Origin: Ruania rhizosphaerae
Lineage (GTDB): Bacteria > Actinomycetota > Actinomycetes > Actinomycetales > Beutenbergiaceae
Direction of reading: 5' to 3'
Length of the DNA stretch: 64,000 bases
Assembly (NCBI RefSeq): GCF_009805705.1
Contig: NZ_VSMB01000010.1
Span: 62,001-126,000 of the forward strand
Shown in pieces: positions 8,916 to 16,831 of the stretch; position 1 is the stretch's first letter; the number at the start of each line of letters is the position of its first letter. Under the pieces are notes generated by a model. It did not search any database, was not told the DNA's origin, and was given only the letters and a program-made list of their open reading frames with translations. The position numbers and the translations under genes are program-made.

Positions 8916-9877
8916 CACCGCACCCGCAGGACACGCCGTTGCGTGTGCAGTCCGCCACCGAGGACCGCAATCCGCGCACCACCGAGATCGACACGCTTAC
9001 CTCGGGCGATCTTGTGCGCCTGATCACCGCCGAGGATGCTGCCGTCGTACCGGCCGTGGCCGCGGTCGGTACGCAGATCGCGACACTGGTTGACCTGGCA
9101 GTCGATGCGCTTGGCTCCGGTGGGCGGATCGTCTACGTCGGGGCGGGCACGTCAGGTCGCCTCGGTGTGCTCGACGCTGTCGAGTTGCTCCCCACCTACC
9201 GCGTGGGTTCGGATCAGGTGGAGGCGTTCCTCGCCGGGGGAAGTGAAGCGATGACTGCTCCCGTCGAGGGGGCCGAGGACGACCCCGCGGCCGGAGCGGC
9301 GGCCGTGGCGGAGGTCGGACCGGGCGATCTCGTGGTGGGACTGGCGGCGAGTGGACGCACGCCCTATGTGGGCGGTGCCCTGGAACAGGCCCGATCCCGC
9401 GGCGCTGCGACTGGGCTGATTGCCTGCAACCCGCGCGCCACGCTCGCTTCATCGGCCGATGTGGCCGTACTGGTCGATACCGGACCTGAGGTGGTCACCG
9501 GGAGCACGCGGATGAAGGCGGGTACCGCGCAGAAGCTGGTGCTCAATACCTTCTCCACCGCGACGATGGTGAGACTGGGCAAGACGTACTCGAACCTGAT
9601 GATCGACGTGCTGCCGACGAACGAGAAGTTGCACGCCCGGATCGTGCGGATGCTCGCACAGGCCACCGGGCGCCCGGCCGATCAGTGCCGGATGGCGCTG
9701 ACCGAGGCGGGAGATGTGCGCACAGCGCTCGTGTGTCTACTCGCTTCAGTGGATGCGCTCGCGGCGCGCGCCGCACTTGCCCAGCATCCTCCGGACCCGG
9801 CTCGCGCTGGGGATCCGGCGGGGATCCGGACCGCTGTCGCTGAGCTCGGCGGACAAACTGTCGCGCTCGGCGGGTAG
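8912..9877 (+). CDS. murQ: N-acetylmuramic acid 6-phosphate etherase MurQ
   Basis: Cleaves the lactyl ether of MurNAc-6-phosphate to give GlcNAc-6-phosphate and lactate. The 321-residue SIS-domain protein opens with TEDRNPRTTEIDTL, has the sugar-binding YVGAGTSGRLGVLDAVEL, and the signature EVVTGSTRMKAGTAQK, all typical of MurQ. It overlaps nagZ by four bases, so translation is probably coupled. A MurNAc phosphotransferase transporter or kinase would be needed to supply the substrate and is not seen next to it; the PTS proteins at 12-17 kb could contribute. Confidence 0.96.
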   Translation: MTPHPQDTPLRVQSATEDRNPRTTEIDTLTSGDLVRLITAEDAAVVPAVAAVGTQIATLVDLAVDALGSGGRIVYVGAGTSGRLGVLDAVELLPTYRVGSDQVEAFLAGGSEAMTAPVEGAEDDPAAGAAAVAEVGPGDLVVGLAASGRTPYVGGALEQARSRGAATGLIACNPRATLASSADVAVLVDTGPEVVTGSTRMKAGTAQKLVLNTFSTATMVRLGKTYSNLMIDVLPTNEKLHARIVRMLAQATGRPADQCRMALTEAGDVRTALVCLLASVDALAARAALAQHPPDPARAGDPAGIRTAVAELGGQTVALGG

Positions 9878-9892
9878 ACCCGCCGAGCGCGA
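9861..9892. terminator. Bidirectional hairpin overlapping the murQ stop
   Basis: A 14-bp perfect stem (9861-9874 with 9879-9892) with a 4-nt loop that holds the TAG stop of murQ. It sits 7 bp before the end of the convergent doxX gene and likely ends both transcripts. Confidence 0.8.
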
Positions 9893-9899
9893 CTGGCGA

Positions 9900-10460
9900 T
9901 CATCGTAGCCAGGGCAGGCGCTGGACGATGGCGGTACCTGCCCACCATTTGCCCAGGCCCCAGGTGTCCCCGGCGAGGGTGAGAGCGGCGACGATCAGCA
10001 GCAGCGCTTCGTGCCAGTGCGAGTCGATGATCGGGTTGGTGGCCGGCTCGCCGATCCATGGCAGTGCCACCAGGTACATGAACAGCATCAGCAGTGCGCC
10101 GCCGACGGCGGCGATGCGTAGACCGGCCCCGGTGATCATGGCCACGCCGATACCGAGCAGACCGATCATGAACAACGCGTCCCCGAACGGGTTCAGGAAG
10201 AGATCCTGGAACAGGCCTGCGAGCGGCTGCGACGGGTCGAGATTGCCGAGATACCCCTGGGCGGGCGTGCCACCGTTGATCCAGGCTCGTTCAGCTGGGG
10301 TGGTGAATCCCAGGCCGAAGGTCTTGTCCAGGAATGGCCACAGGAAACTGAAGCCGATCACGATACGGCCGATCGCGAGAGCCCGCCGGGCCCACACGGA
10401 ACGGATGAGGTCGTCCTGCGTCCTCGTACCAGTAGCGGTCTGAGAGAGTGTCGTGCTCAT
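9900..10460 (-). CDS. DoxX/DoxD-family integral membrane protein
   Basis: A 186-residue protein with four hydrophobic segments (about residues 30-45, 92-112, 114-135 and 148-165) and the family features SFLWPFLDKTFGLGF near the first helix and SHWHEALLLI before the last. DoxX-type proteins are small membrane subunits linked to quinone or thiol redox chemistry; the exact role is unknown. The ATG at 10460 is preceded by AAGGAC. It is transcribed alone, away from tesB by about 110 bp. Confidence 0.8.
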   Translation of the reverse strand: MSTTLSQTATGTRTQDDLIRSVWARRALAIGRIVIGFSFLWPFLDKTFGLGFTTPAERAWINGGTPAQGYLGNLDPSQPLAGLFQDLFLNPFGDALFMIGLLGIGVAMITGAGLRIAAVGGALLMLFMYLVALPWIGEPATNPIIDSHWHEALLLIVAALTLAGDTWGLGKWWAGTAIVQRLPWLR

Positions 10461-10573
10461 CGTCGGTGTCCTTGTCTACGGGGGTTCTGGTGCACCCCGT
10501 GACACGTAGTCTGCTCCGGCGCCGTCCTCCTCCCTAGGGCCGAAGGTCCCACGGACACTCTCCACCCCTCGGG

Positions 10574-11452
10574 TCAGCCCTGACCCTGCGGCACCCGGAG
10601 CATCCCCTCCTGGGCGATTGTCGCGACCAGGCTGCCACTGCGGTCGAACACCTTCGCCTCACCCAGTCCACGACCACCCCGGGCAGAGGGGGACGACTGC
10701 GCGAACAGCAACCACTCCCCAGCGTCGACATCACGGTGCCACCACATGGCATGGTCGAGACTGGCCACACTCGCTTCCCTGGTCATCCACGACAGGCCGT
10801 GCCGGCGCATGATCGGCTCCAGCATCACCTGATCGCATGCGTAGGCGAGCATGGCCCGTTGCTGCAGCTGGTCACCGGGGATCGGTGCCCGTGCCCGCAT
10901 CCACAGGAACTGCCGGTCCGAGTGCTCGGCGGCAGGTCCGGTGAACAGGTTCCCGCTGACATGGCGCAGATCGAAGGCGCCGTTGCGGTAGAAGAACTGC
11001 GCGACCGGGTGGTCGAGGGAGTTGAACAGGGCCACCGAGCTCGGCAGCGACTCCGGCTCGGGTACCTCCGGCATCGGGTCAGCATGCTCCAAGCCGGGTT
11101 GCTCGGACTGGAAACTCGCGATCATCGACAGGATCGGCTTGCCGGATTGCAGCGCGTGGGTACGCCGCGCGCTGAACGATCGACCATCCCGCAGCCGCTC
11201 CACGGCAAAGGTGATCGGATCCTCCAGCGACCCGGGCCGCAGGAAGTATCCGTGCACAGAGTGCGGTAGCCGGCCGGGGTCCATCGTGCGTCCGGCGGCC
11301 AGCAGTGCCTGCGCGAGCACCTGCCCGCCGTAGACGCGGCCGTGCAGCTGCGGCAAGGAGGTCCCGACGAAGGTGTCGGAGTCGGTCTGCTCGAGGTCGA
11401 GCGCAGCTAGCACTGCCGCCAGCGGCATGGGCTCCTCGCCGTGTTCGCCCAT
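10574..11452 (-). CDS. tesB: Acyl-CoA thioesterase II (TesB)
   Basis: A double-hotdog thioesterase of 292 residues. N-terminal features include RVYGGQVLAQALLAAGRTM and HSVHGYFLRPG; the C-terminal half has the SLDHAMWWHR Asp and the closing SPSARGGRGLGEAKVFDRSG...QEGMLR, which carries the Ser/Thr and Gln of the TesB active site. It hydrolyses medium to long acyl-CoAs. The ATG at 11452 follows GGAGGAGTG and overlaps the stop of the upstream globin gene by one base (TGATG), so the two are translationally coupled. Confidence 0.94.
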   Translation of the reverse strand: MGEHGEEPMPLAAVLAALDLEQTDSDTFVGTSLPQLHGRVYGGQVLAQALLAAGRTMDPGRLPHSVHGYFLRPGSLEDPITFAVERLRDGRSFSARRTHALQSGKPILSMIASFQSEQPGLEHADPMPEVPEPESLPSSVALFNSLDHPVAQFFYRNGAFDLRHVSGNLFTGPAAEHSDRQFLWMRARAPIPGDQLQQRAMLAYACDQVMLEPIMRRHGLSWMTREASVASLDHAMWWHRDVDAGEWLLFAQSSPSARGGRGLGEAKVFDRSGSLVATIAQEGMLRVPQGQG

Positions 11453-11913
11453 CACTCCTCCTCGAACGTGTTCACCAGGGAGTGCGCGGCGCGCTCCAGG
11501 TAGTCCCACAACGTGGCGCGATGGATGGGAGCCAGGTCGGCCTCGTCCACGGCCACGCGCATGAAGTCCAGCCACCGGTCACGGGCGGCGGGGGAGACCC
11601 GGAACGGCGCGTGTCGCATCCGCAGTCGCGGGTGGCCGCGGGTCTCGGAGTAGGTGGTCGGACCGCCCCAGTACTGCTCGAGGAACATCCGCAGCCGGTC
11701 CTCGGCAGGCCCGAGGTCGGCGTCGGGGTACATCGGGCGCAGCAGGTCATCGCCGGCGACCTGCTCATAGAAGCGGTGCACGATGCGGCGGAAGGTCGCT
11801 TCGCCGCCGATCGCTTCGTAGAAGGAGGGCTGGCGTTCGCTACGCAGCGGCCCCGCGGCGGACAACCCCAGGGTGGGGCGGTTGCCGGCTGCGCTCTCGG
11901 GATTGGTGCTCAC
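11452..11913 (-). CDS. glbO: Group II truncated haemoglobin (GlbO type)
   Basis: A 153-residue 2-on-2 globin. Counting from the GTG at 11913, Tyr49 (B10), Tyr62 (CD1), the haem ligand His101 (F8) and Trp114 (G8) fall with the same spacing as in the mycobacterial GlbO. Proteins of this group bind O2 tightly and are linked to oxidative and nitrosative stress or membrane lipid metabolism. The first 30 residues are extra and poorly conserved, so a start further in is possible. The gene overlaps tesB by one base, a pairing that hints at a lipid-related role. Confidence 0.9.
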   Translation of the reverse strand: MSTNPESAAGNRPTLGLSAAGPLRSERQPSFYEAIGGEATFRRIVHRFYEQVAGDDLLRPMYPDADLGPAEDRLRMFLEQYWGGPTTYSETRGHPRLRMRHAPFRVSPAARDRWLDFMRVAVDEADLAPIHRATLWDYLERAAHSLVNTFEEE

Positions 11914-12001
11914 TGTCCCAGCGTAAGAGATCGCGCGCAGGGTCGGAGCCGACGCACGACAGCCGCCGACCTCTCCCTCGTCCTCGCAGGCGCCGTTCCT
12001 G

Positions 12002-13684
12002 CTACAGCGCCAGGTCGGCAAGCACCGGGAGCGCCTCACGTACCGCACGCCGCGCATCGTCCGCACTGTCTGCGGCGAGGGCGAGCCCGGCTGCCGCCTG
12101 GCACTCCTGGTGGGTCACTGCGCCGAGCAGGGCAGCCACGTCCCCCAGCGCCCGCGGTGTCATCGACAGGCTCGCGACGCCGAGTCCCACGAGTACGGCC
12201 GCCAGAGCCGGCGAGGCGGCGGCCTCTCCGCAGACCCCGACAGGGCGCCCCTGCGCCTGTCCGCCCGTGCACGTGAGCTGGATGAGCCGCAGTACCGCCG
12301 GGTCCCATGGCGTAGACAGGGGCGCGAGCGCACCGAGGAGCCGGTCGGCCGCCAGGGTGTACTGCACGAGGTCGTTGGTCCCGATCGAGGCGAAAGCAGC
12401 GCGTGCCAGCAGGGGGCCGGCCAGCAAGGCTGCGCTGGGCACTTCGACCATCACCCCGGCAGTGCGGAGCCCATGTGCCGTGCAGCGAGCCACGAAGTCC
12501 TCGGCCTCGGCCACCCGGCTGATCATCGGAGCCATCACCCACACGTCCGCCTCGTACTCGTCCGCTGCCCGGGCGATCGCTGTCAGCTGGTGATCGAGGA
12601 CGTCGGGGTTCTGCCATGACGTGCGGTAGCCGCGCACACCCAGCGCGGGGTTGGTCTCGTCGGTATCTGTCAGGAACGGCAGTGGCTTGTCCGCCCCGGC
12701 GTCCAGGGTGCGGATGACCACCTTCTTTCCCGCGAACGCCGCCATCACGGGCCCGTAGGCGGCGACCTGCTCGTCGATGGTCGGCTCGTCGTCACGGTCC
12801 AGGAAGCAGAACTCAGTCCGGAACAGGCCCACCCCCTCGGCTCCCGAAGCCGCGGCGGGCTCGGCGTCTTCCGCCTCCCCGACGTTCGCGAGCAGCTCCA
12901 CCCGATGACCGTCCTTCGTGGTGCCCGGGGGAGTGAACGTGCGCACGGTAGTGCGCTCGCGGGCTGCAGCGACCGCTTCCTCGGACGGGTCGAGGTAAAC
13001 CTGACCGGCCCCACCGTCGACGAGGACGACCATGTCGGTGCTGATCTGCTCGACTGCCTCCCCGATACCGACGACGGCGGGGATGCCGATCGCCCGGGCG
13101 AGGATCGCGGTGTGTGAGGTGGGTCCGCCCTCTTCGGTGACGAGACCGCGGACGATCTCCGGATCCAGTTGCGCCGTATCGGCTGGAGCGAGGTCGCGGG
13201 CGACGAGGATGAACGGTTCCTCCCGGCGTGGCACTCCCGGCGTGGGCGCGCCCAGCAGGTACGCCACGATCCGGTCCCGCACGTCGATCACGTCGCGCGC
13301 ACGTTCGGCGAGGTAGCCGCCGAGCGACTCGAACTGGTCGGCGACCGCCCCCGCAGCCTCCCAGACTGCCCGCTCGGGGCTGACCCTGTCCGCACGCACC
13401 CGCTGCTGGGCGTCCCGCACCAGCGTCGGATCCTGGGCGATCTGGGCTGTGGCCTCCAGCACATCCCGTGCCGTGCCGTCGGTCGCCTCCGCTCGGTCGG
13501 CCAGGTCCCTCCCGACGGCGCTGGCCGCATCCGCGATGGCCGCAGCACTGACCTCGGGATCGGCCGAGCTGCGCCGTTTGGGCGGCTCACCGGCGGCACT
13601 GGTCATCCACACCGCCGGACCGGCGGCGCGCCCTGGTGAGACACCTGCTCCCGAGATGCCCACCGGATGGTCGCCGTGCGTCAT
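12002..13684 (-). CDS. ptsI: Phosphoenolpyruvate-protein phosphotransferase (PTS enzyme I)
   Basis: Transfers phosphate from PEP to HPr in sugar uptake. The 560-residue protein has the N-terminal HPr-binding helices, the swivelling domain with phospho-His191 in [12 protein letters not shown], and the PEP-binding barrel with [23 protein letters not shown] and the catalytic Cys loop [10 protein letters not shown]. The ATG at 13684 follows a strong GGGGAGG. It is divergent from an EIIB gene 117 bp away, so the two share a control region. HPr is not encoded in the window. Confidence 0.95.
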   Translation of the reverse strand: MTHGDHPVGISGAGVSPGRAAGPAVWMTSAAGEPPKRRSSADPEVSAAAIADAASAVGRDLADRAEATDGTARDVLEATAQIAQDPTLVRDAQQRVRADRVSPERAVWEAAGAVADQFESLGGYLAERARDVIDVRDRIVAYLLGAPTPGVPRREEPFILVARDLAPADTAQLDPEIVRGLVTEEGGPTSHTAILARAIGIPAVVGIGEAVEQISTDMVVLVDGGAGQVYLDPSEEAVAAARERTTVRTFTPPGTTKDGHRVELLANVGEAEDAEPAAASGAEGVGLFRTEFCFLDRDDEPTIDEQVAAYGPVMAAFAGKKVVIRTLDAGADKPLPFLTDTDETNPALGVRGYRTSWQNPDVLDHQLTAIARAADEYEADVWVMAPMISRVAEAEDFVARCTAHGLRTAGVMVEVPSAALLAGPLLARAAFASIGTNDLVQYTLAADRLLGALAPLSTPWDPAVLRLIQLTCTGGQAQGRPVGVCGEAAASPALAAVLVGLGVASLSMTPRALGDVAALLGAVTHQECQAAAGLALAADSADDARRAVREALPVLADLAL

Positions 13685-13801
13685 GGATCGCCTCCCCGTC
13701 GTTGGTTGCTGATCATTGTGCTGGTGGGCAGTGCCCAGGGCCATGCGGTTGTAGAGTGGGATGTATCACAGAGCGATCGCATCGACGAAGAAGGAGTGGA
13801 C

Positions 13802-14041
13802 GTGACCAAGGCTGAGGAGTTCCTCGCGGCACTGGGCGGCGACCAGAACGTGGTCGACCTGGAGCCGTGCATCACGCGGTTGCGGGTCGAGGTGACCGAC
13901 CCGGGGCTCGTGAACGAGGACGGCCTACGTTCACATGGTGCCTTCGGTGTGGTGCGGTCCGGTCGCGTGGTGCAGGTCGTGGTCGGGCCGGAGGCGGATG
14001 ATCTCGCCGCCGAGATTGACGGGTTGCGCTCCGGGGCCTGA
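13802..14041 (+). CDS. Glucose-family PTS EIIB domain protein
   Basis: A stand-alone 79-residue EIIB of the glucose/N-acetylglucosamine type. The phosphorylated cysteine is Cys23 in LEPCITRLRVEV, followed by the GAFGVVRSG turn and VVVGPEADDLAAEI helix normal for the fold. The GTG at 13802 follows AAGGAG; a GTG two codons upstream overlaps that site and is less likely. It accepts phosphate from an EIIA (one is encoded at 16363) and passes it to sugar bound by an EIIC that is not in the window. Confidence 0.88.
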   Translation: MTKAEEFLAALGGDQNVVDLEPCITRLRVEVTDPGLVNEDGLRSHGAFGVVRSGRVVQVVVGPEADDLAAEIDGLRSGA

Positions 14042-14199
14042 CTCGGCGGAAGCGGTCGGCGTGTGGTGCTGATATCACCAGCTGGTGCCGACGCGCCCGC
14101 AGGCGGCGTCTCTGGCAGGATCGGGCCAAGCAGATCATGGTGAGCCGGATCGATGTCAGGAGCGGACCACCGTGCCGCCGAACCGACTGATGGGGAGCG

Positions 14200-16353
14200 T
14201 TGGACCACGCCGTGACCGAAGAGAGCACTGGTGCCTTGAGCGAAGACTTGCGTGCGCTCGCGGCCGCCTACGGGGTCGCGACGGACTTCTGGGATTTCCA
14301 CGGGGAGCACCGCGACGTCCCGGCCGCCACGGTGCGTGCTGTGCTCGCTGCGATGGGGGTGCGAACCGGCTCCGCTGAGGAAATCCTCGCCGAGCGCTCC
14401 CGCGCCGATCTCGCGCCGTGGCGCCGTGTGCTGCCTCCGTGTGTGGTGATCAGGCAGGGCACCGAGGCCACTGTGCCCGTCCATGTCGACGACGGTATGG
14501 CCGTGCGGGCACATGTGGTGCTCGAGTCCGCAGGATCCGTCGAGCTCGCACAGTCGGATCGCTGGGTCGAGCCGCGAACGATCGACGGCCGGTCCGTTGG
14601 CGAAGCGACCTTCATCCTGCCGGACGATTTGCCGTTGGGATGGCATGAGCTGGTGGTGGTGGTCGGTCTCGACGAGGAGAGTCGTGCGCCGTTGGCCGTC
14701 ACCCCGGTCACGCTCCCGCTCCCGCCGTTGCGGGAGGATCTCGGCGGCCGCGGATGGGGACTGATGGCGCAGTTGTACTCGGTGCGCTCTCATCGCTCGT
14801 GGGGAATCGGGGACTTTGCGGACCTGGCTGAGCTCGGGGCGCTCGGGGCCGAGGTGGGGGCGGATTTCCTGCTCATCAACCCGGTTCATGCAGCCGAGCC
14901 GAGCGTGCCGATGACGCCCTCCCCGTACCTGCCGGCGACGAGACGGTTCGTCAACCCGATCTACATCCGTCCCGAAGAGGTAGCCGAGGCGGCGTACCTG
15001 CCCAACAATCAGCGCACGCTCCTGGAGTGGGGAGCGCAGTCGGTGCAGGTCATGAACACCGATACCTCGCCCTTGGACCGGGATGCGGTCTGGCAAGAGA
15101 AGAGGTCGGCACTCGAGACGATCTTCGCCGCGGGCCGAAGCCGCTCCCGCCAGGGCGAGTTCAACCGGTTCCGCGCTGAACAGGGACAGGGGCTGGAAGA
15201 TTTCGCATTGTGGTGCGCCGCCCGGGAGTCCTTCAGCTCGGACGAGTGGCCGCTCACCGACGGCGCCACCTCTGGTGCGATTGCCGCGCTGCGTCGTCAG
15301 CTGGCCGAACGGGTCACCTTCCACTGCTGGCTGCAGTGGGTGGCCGATGAGCAGCTGGCCCGGGCCCAGCGGGTCGCGCGTGAGGCCGGTATGCGCATCG
15401 GAGTCATGCAGGACTTGGCGGTCGGCGTGCACCCGGAAGGGGCCGACTCGTGGTCGATGCGGCACGTGCTCGCCCGGGGGATGTCGGTCGGTGCGCCGCC
15501 GGACATGTACAACCAGCAGGGGCAGGACTGGTCCCAGCCGCCGTGGCGGCCCGATGCACTCGCCGACGTGGGGTATGCCCCCGTGCGCGATCTGGTCCGT
15601 ACCGCACTGCGTCACGCGGGTGCGCTCCGGGTTGACCACATCATGGGCCTGTTCCGGTTGTGGTGGATACCCCACGGCTGCAGCGCGGGAGAGGGCACCT
15701 ACGTCAGCTACGACCACGAGGCGATGGTCGGCGTGCTGGCACTGGAAGCACACCGGGCCGGGGCCGTGGTGATCGGTGAAGACCTGGGAACGGTCGAACC
15801 GTGGGTGCGCGACTACCTGAGCGAACGGGGGGTATTGGGCACCTCGGTGCTGTGGTTCGAACAGGAGGATGCTCGTCCCAGGCCGCCGGAGGACTACCGC
15901 GAACTGGTCCTTGCCACCGTCACCACCCACGACCTGCCCCCGACGGCCGGATACCTCGCTGAGGAACACGTCGATCTGCGGCACCGCCTCGGACTGCTGA
16001 CTGAACCGGTGGAACGCGTACGACTGGCCGCACGAATCGAGCGAGAACGCATGCTCCAGGGGTTGCGTGAGCGGTTCCTGCTGCCCGCCGATCCCACGGA
16101 GCGCCAGATCGTCGAGGCCTTACACCGCTACGTCGCCCAGACTCCCGCCGTCCTGGTGGGGGTCTCGCTCGCCGATGCGGTGGGTGAGCGCCGCGCTCAG
16201 AACCAGCCCGGCACCGACACCGAGTACCCGAACTGGAAGATCCCCTTGGCCGACGGTGCCGAACAGGCTGTGCTCGTCGAGGATCTTCCGGGCAATGCCC
16301 GGTTCGCGTCGCTGGTGACGGCCCTGACCCACGAGCTTCGCGAACGCGGGTGA
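14200..16353 (+). CDS. malQ: 4-alpha-glucanotransferase (amylomaltase) MalQ
   Basis: Disproportionates maltodextrins by transferring glucan chains. At about 717 residues it is the long actinobacterial form with an N-terminal extension of some 150 residues. The GH77 core has WGIGDFADL, the nucleophile Asp479 in RVDHIMGLFRLWW, the acid/base Glu527 in GEDLGTV, and TTHDLPPTAGYL. The start is unclear: TTG at 14200 is too close to GGGGAG, and GTG at 14212 is far from it. It lies between EIIB and EIIA genes, which links glycogen or maltose use to PTS signalling. Confidence 0.93.
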   Translation: MDHAVTEESTGALSEDLRALAAAYGVATDFWDFHGEHRDVPAATVRAVLAAMGVRTGSAEEILAERSRADLAPWRRVLPPCVVIRQGTEATVPVHVDDGMAVRAHVVLESAGSVELAQSDRWVEPRTIDGRSVGEATFILPDDLPLGWHELVVVVGLDEESRAPLAVTPVTLPLPPLREDLGGRGWGLMAQLYSVRSHRSWGIGDFADLAELGALGAEVGADFLLINPVHAAEPSVPMTPSPYLPATRRFVNPIYIRPEEVAEAAYLPNNQRTLLEWGAQSVQVMNTDTSPLDRDAVWQEKRSALETIFAAGRSRSRQGEFNRFRAEQGQGLEDFALWCAARESFSSDEWPLTDGATSGAIAALRRQLAERVTFHCWLQWVADEQLARAQRVAREAGMRIGVMQDLAVGVHPEGADSWSMRHVLARGMSVGAPPDMYNQQGQDWSQPPWRPDALADVGYAPVRDLVRTALRHAGALRVDHIMGLFRLWWIPHGCSAGEGTYVSYDHEAMVGVLALEAHRAGAVVIGEDLGTVEPWVRDYLSERGVLGTSVLWFEQEDARPRPPEDYRELVLATVTTHDLPPTAGYLAEEHVDLRHRLGLLTEPVERVRLAARIERERMLQGLRERFLLPADPTERQIVEALHRYVAQTPAVLVGVSLADAVGERRAQNQPGTDTEYPNWKIPLADGAEQAVLVEDLPGNARFASLVTALTHELRERG

Positions 16354-16362
16354 GGACGGCCG

Positions 16363-16827
16363 ATGACGCTGCATGTGCTCGCCCCGGTCTCAGGAGACGT
16401 GATGGCGATGTCCCAGGTTCCGGACCCGGTCTTTGCGCAGGAGATCGTCGGACCCGGGGCCGCGATTGACCCGTTGGCTGCCGCCGCTGGCGACCCCGTG
16501 GACGTGCTCGCCCCGATCTCCGGGCGCATCCTGAAACTGCACCCGCACGCTTTCGTGGTGGTCGCCGCGTCAGGTCAGGGGGTGCTGGTGCACCTGGGTG
16601 TCGACACGGTCCAGCTCGGCGGCGAGGGCTTCACCGTGCACGTGGCCGAGGGCGAGAGTGTGGAACGACGCCAGCGGATGGTCACCTTCTCGCCACGGGA
16701 GATTGCCGACGGCGGCCGCTCGCCCGTGTGCCCGGTGGTCGCCCTGGAAGCGGTGTCGGAGGCGGTACGTATCGGCCCCCGCGGGTCCGTCCAGGCGGGG
16801 GAGTCGCTGCTGGAGTGGATCGAGTGA
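16363..16827 (+). CDS. crr: Glucose-type PTS EIIA protein
   Basis: A 154-residue EIIA of the Crr family. His62 (HAFVVV) and His77 (VLVHLGVDTVQL) are 15 residues apart, as the two active-site histidines of E. coli EIIA-Glc are; His77 is the phosphorylated one. The N terminus APVSGDVMAMSQVPDPVFAQEIVGPG is also typical. It carries phosphate from HPr to EIIB and in other bacteria regulates carbohydrate uptake. It starts 9 bp after malQ and is probably in its operon. The symbol crr is by homology only. Confidence 0.92.
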   Translation: MTLHVLAPVSGDVMAMSQVPDPVFAQEIVGPGAAIDPLAAAAGDPVDVLAPISGRILKLHPHAFVVVAASGQGVLVHLGVDTVQLGGEGFTVHVAEGESVERRQRMVTFSPREIADGGRSPVCPVVALEAVSEAVRIGPRGSVQAGESLLEWIE

Positions 16828-16831
16828 GGGC

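Noticed and set aside
13681-15984. A 767-codon minus-strand frame opposite malQ
   Set aside because: Antisense shadow of malQ; rich in His/Arg/Pro with no domain pattern.
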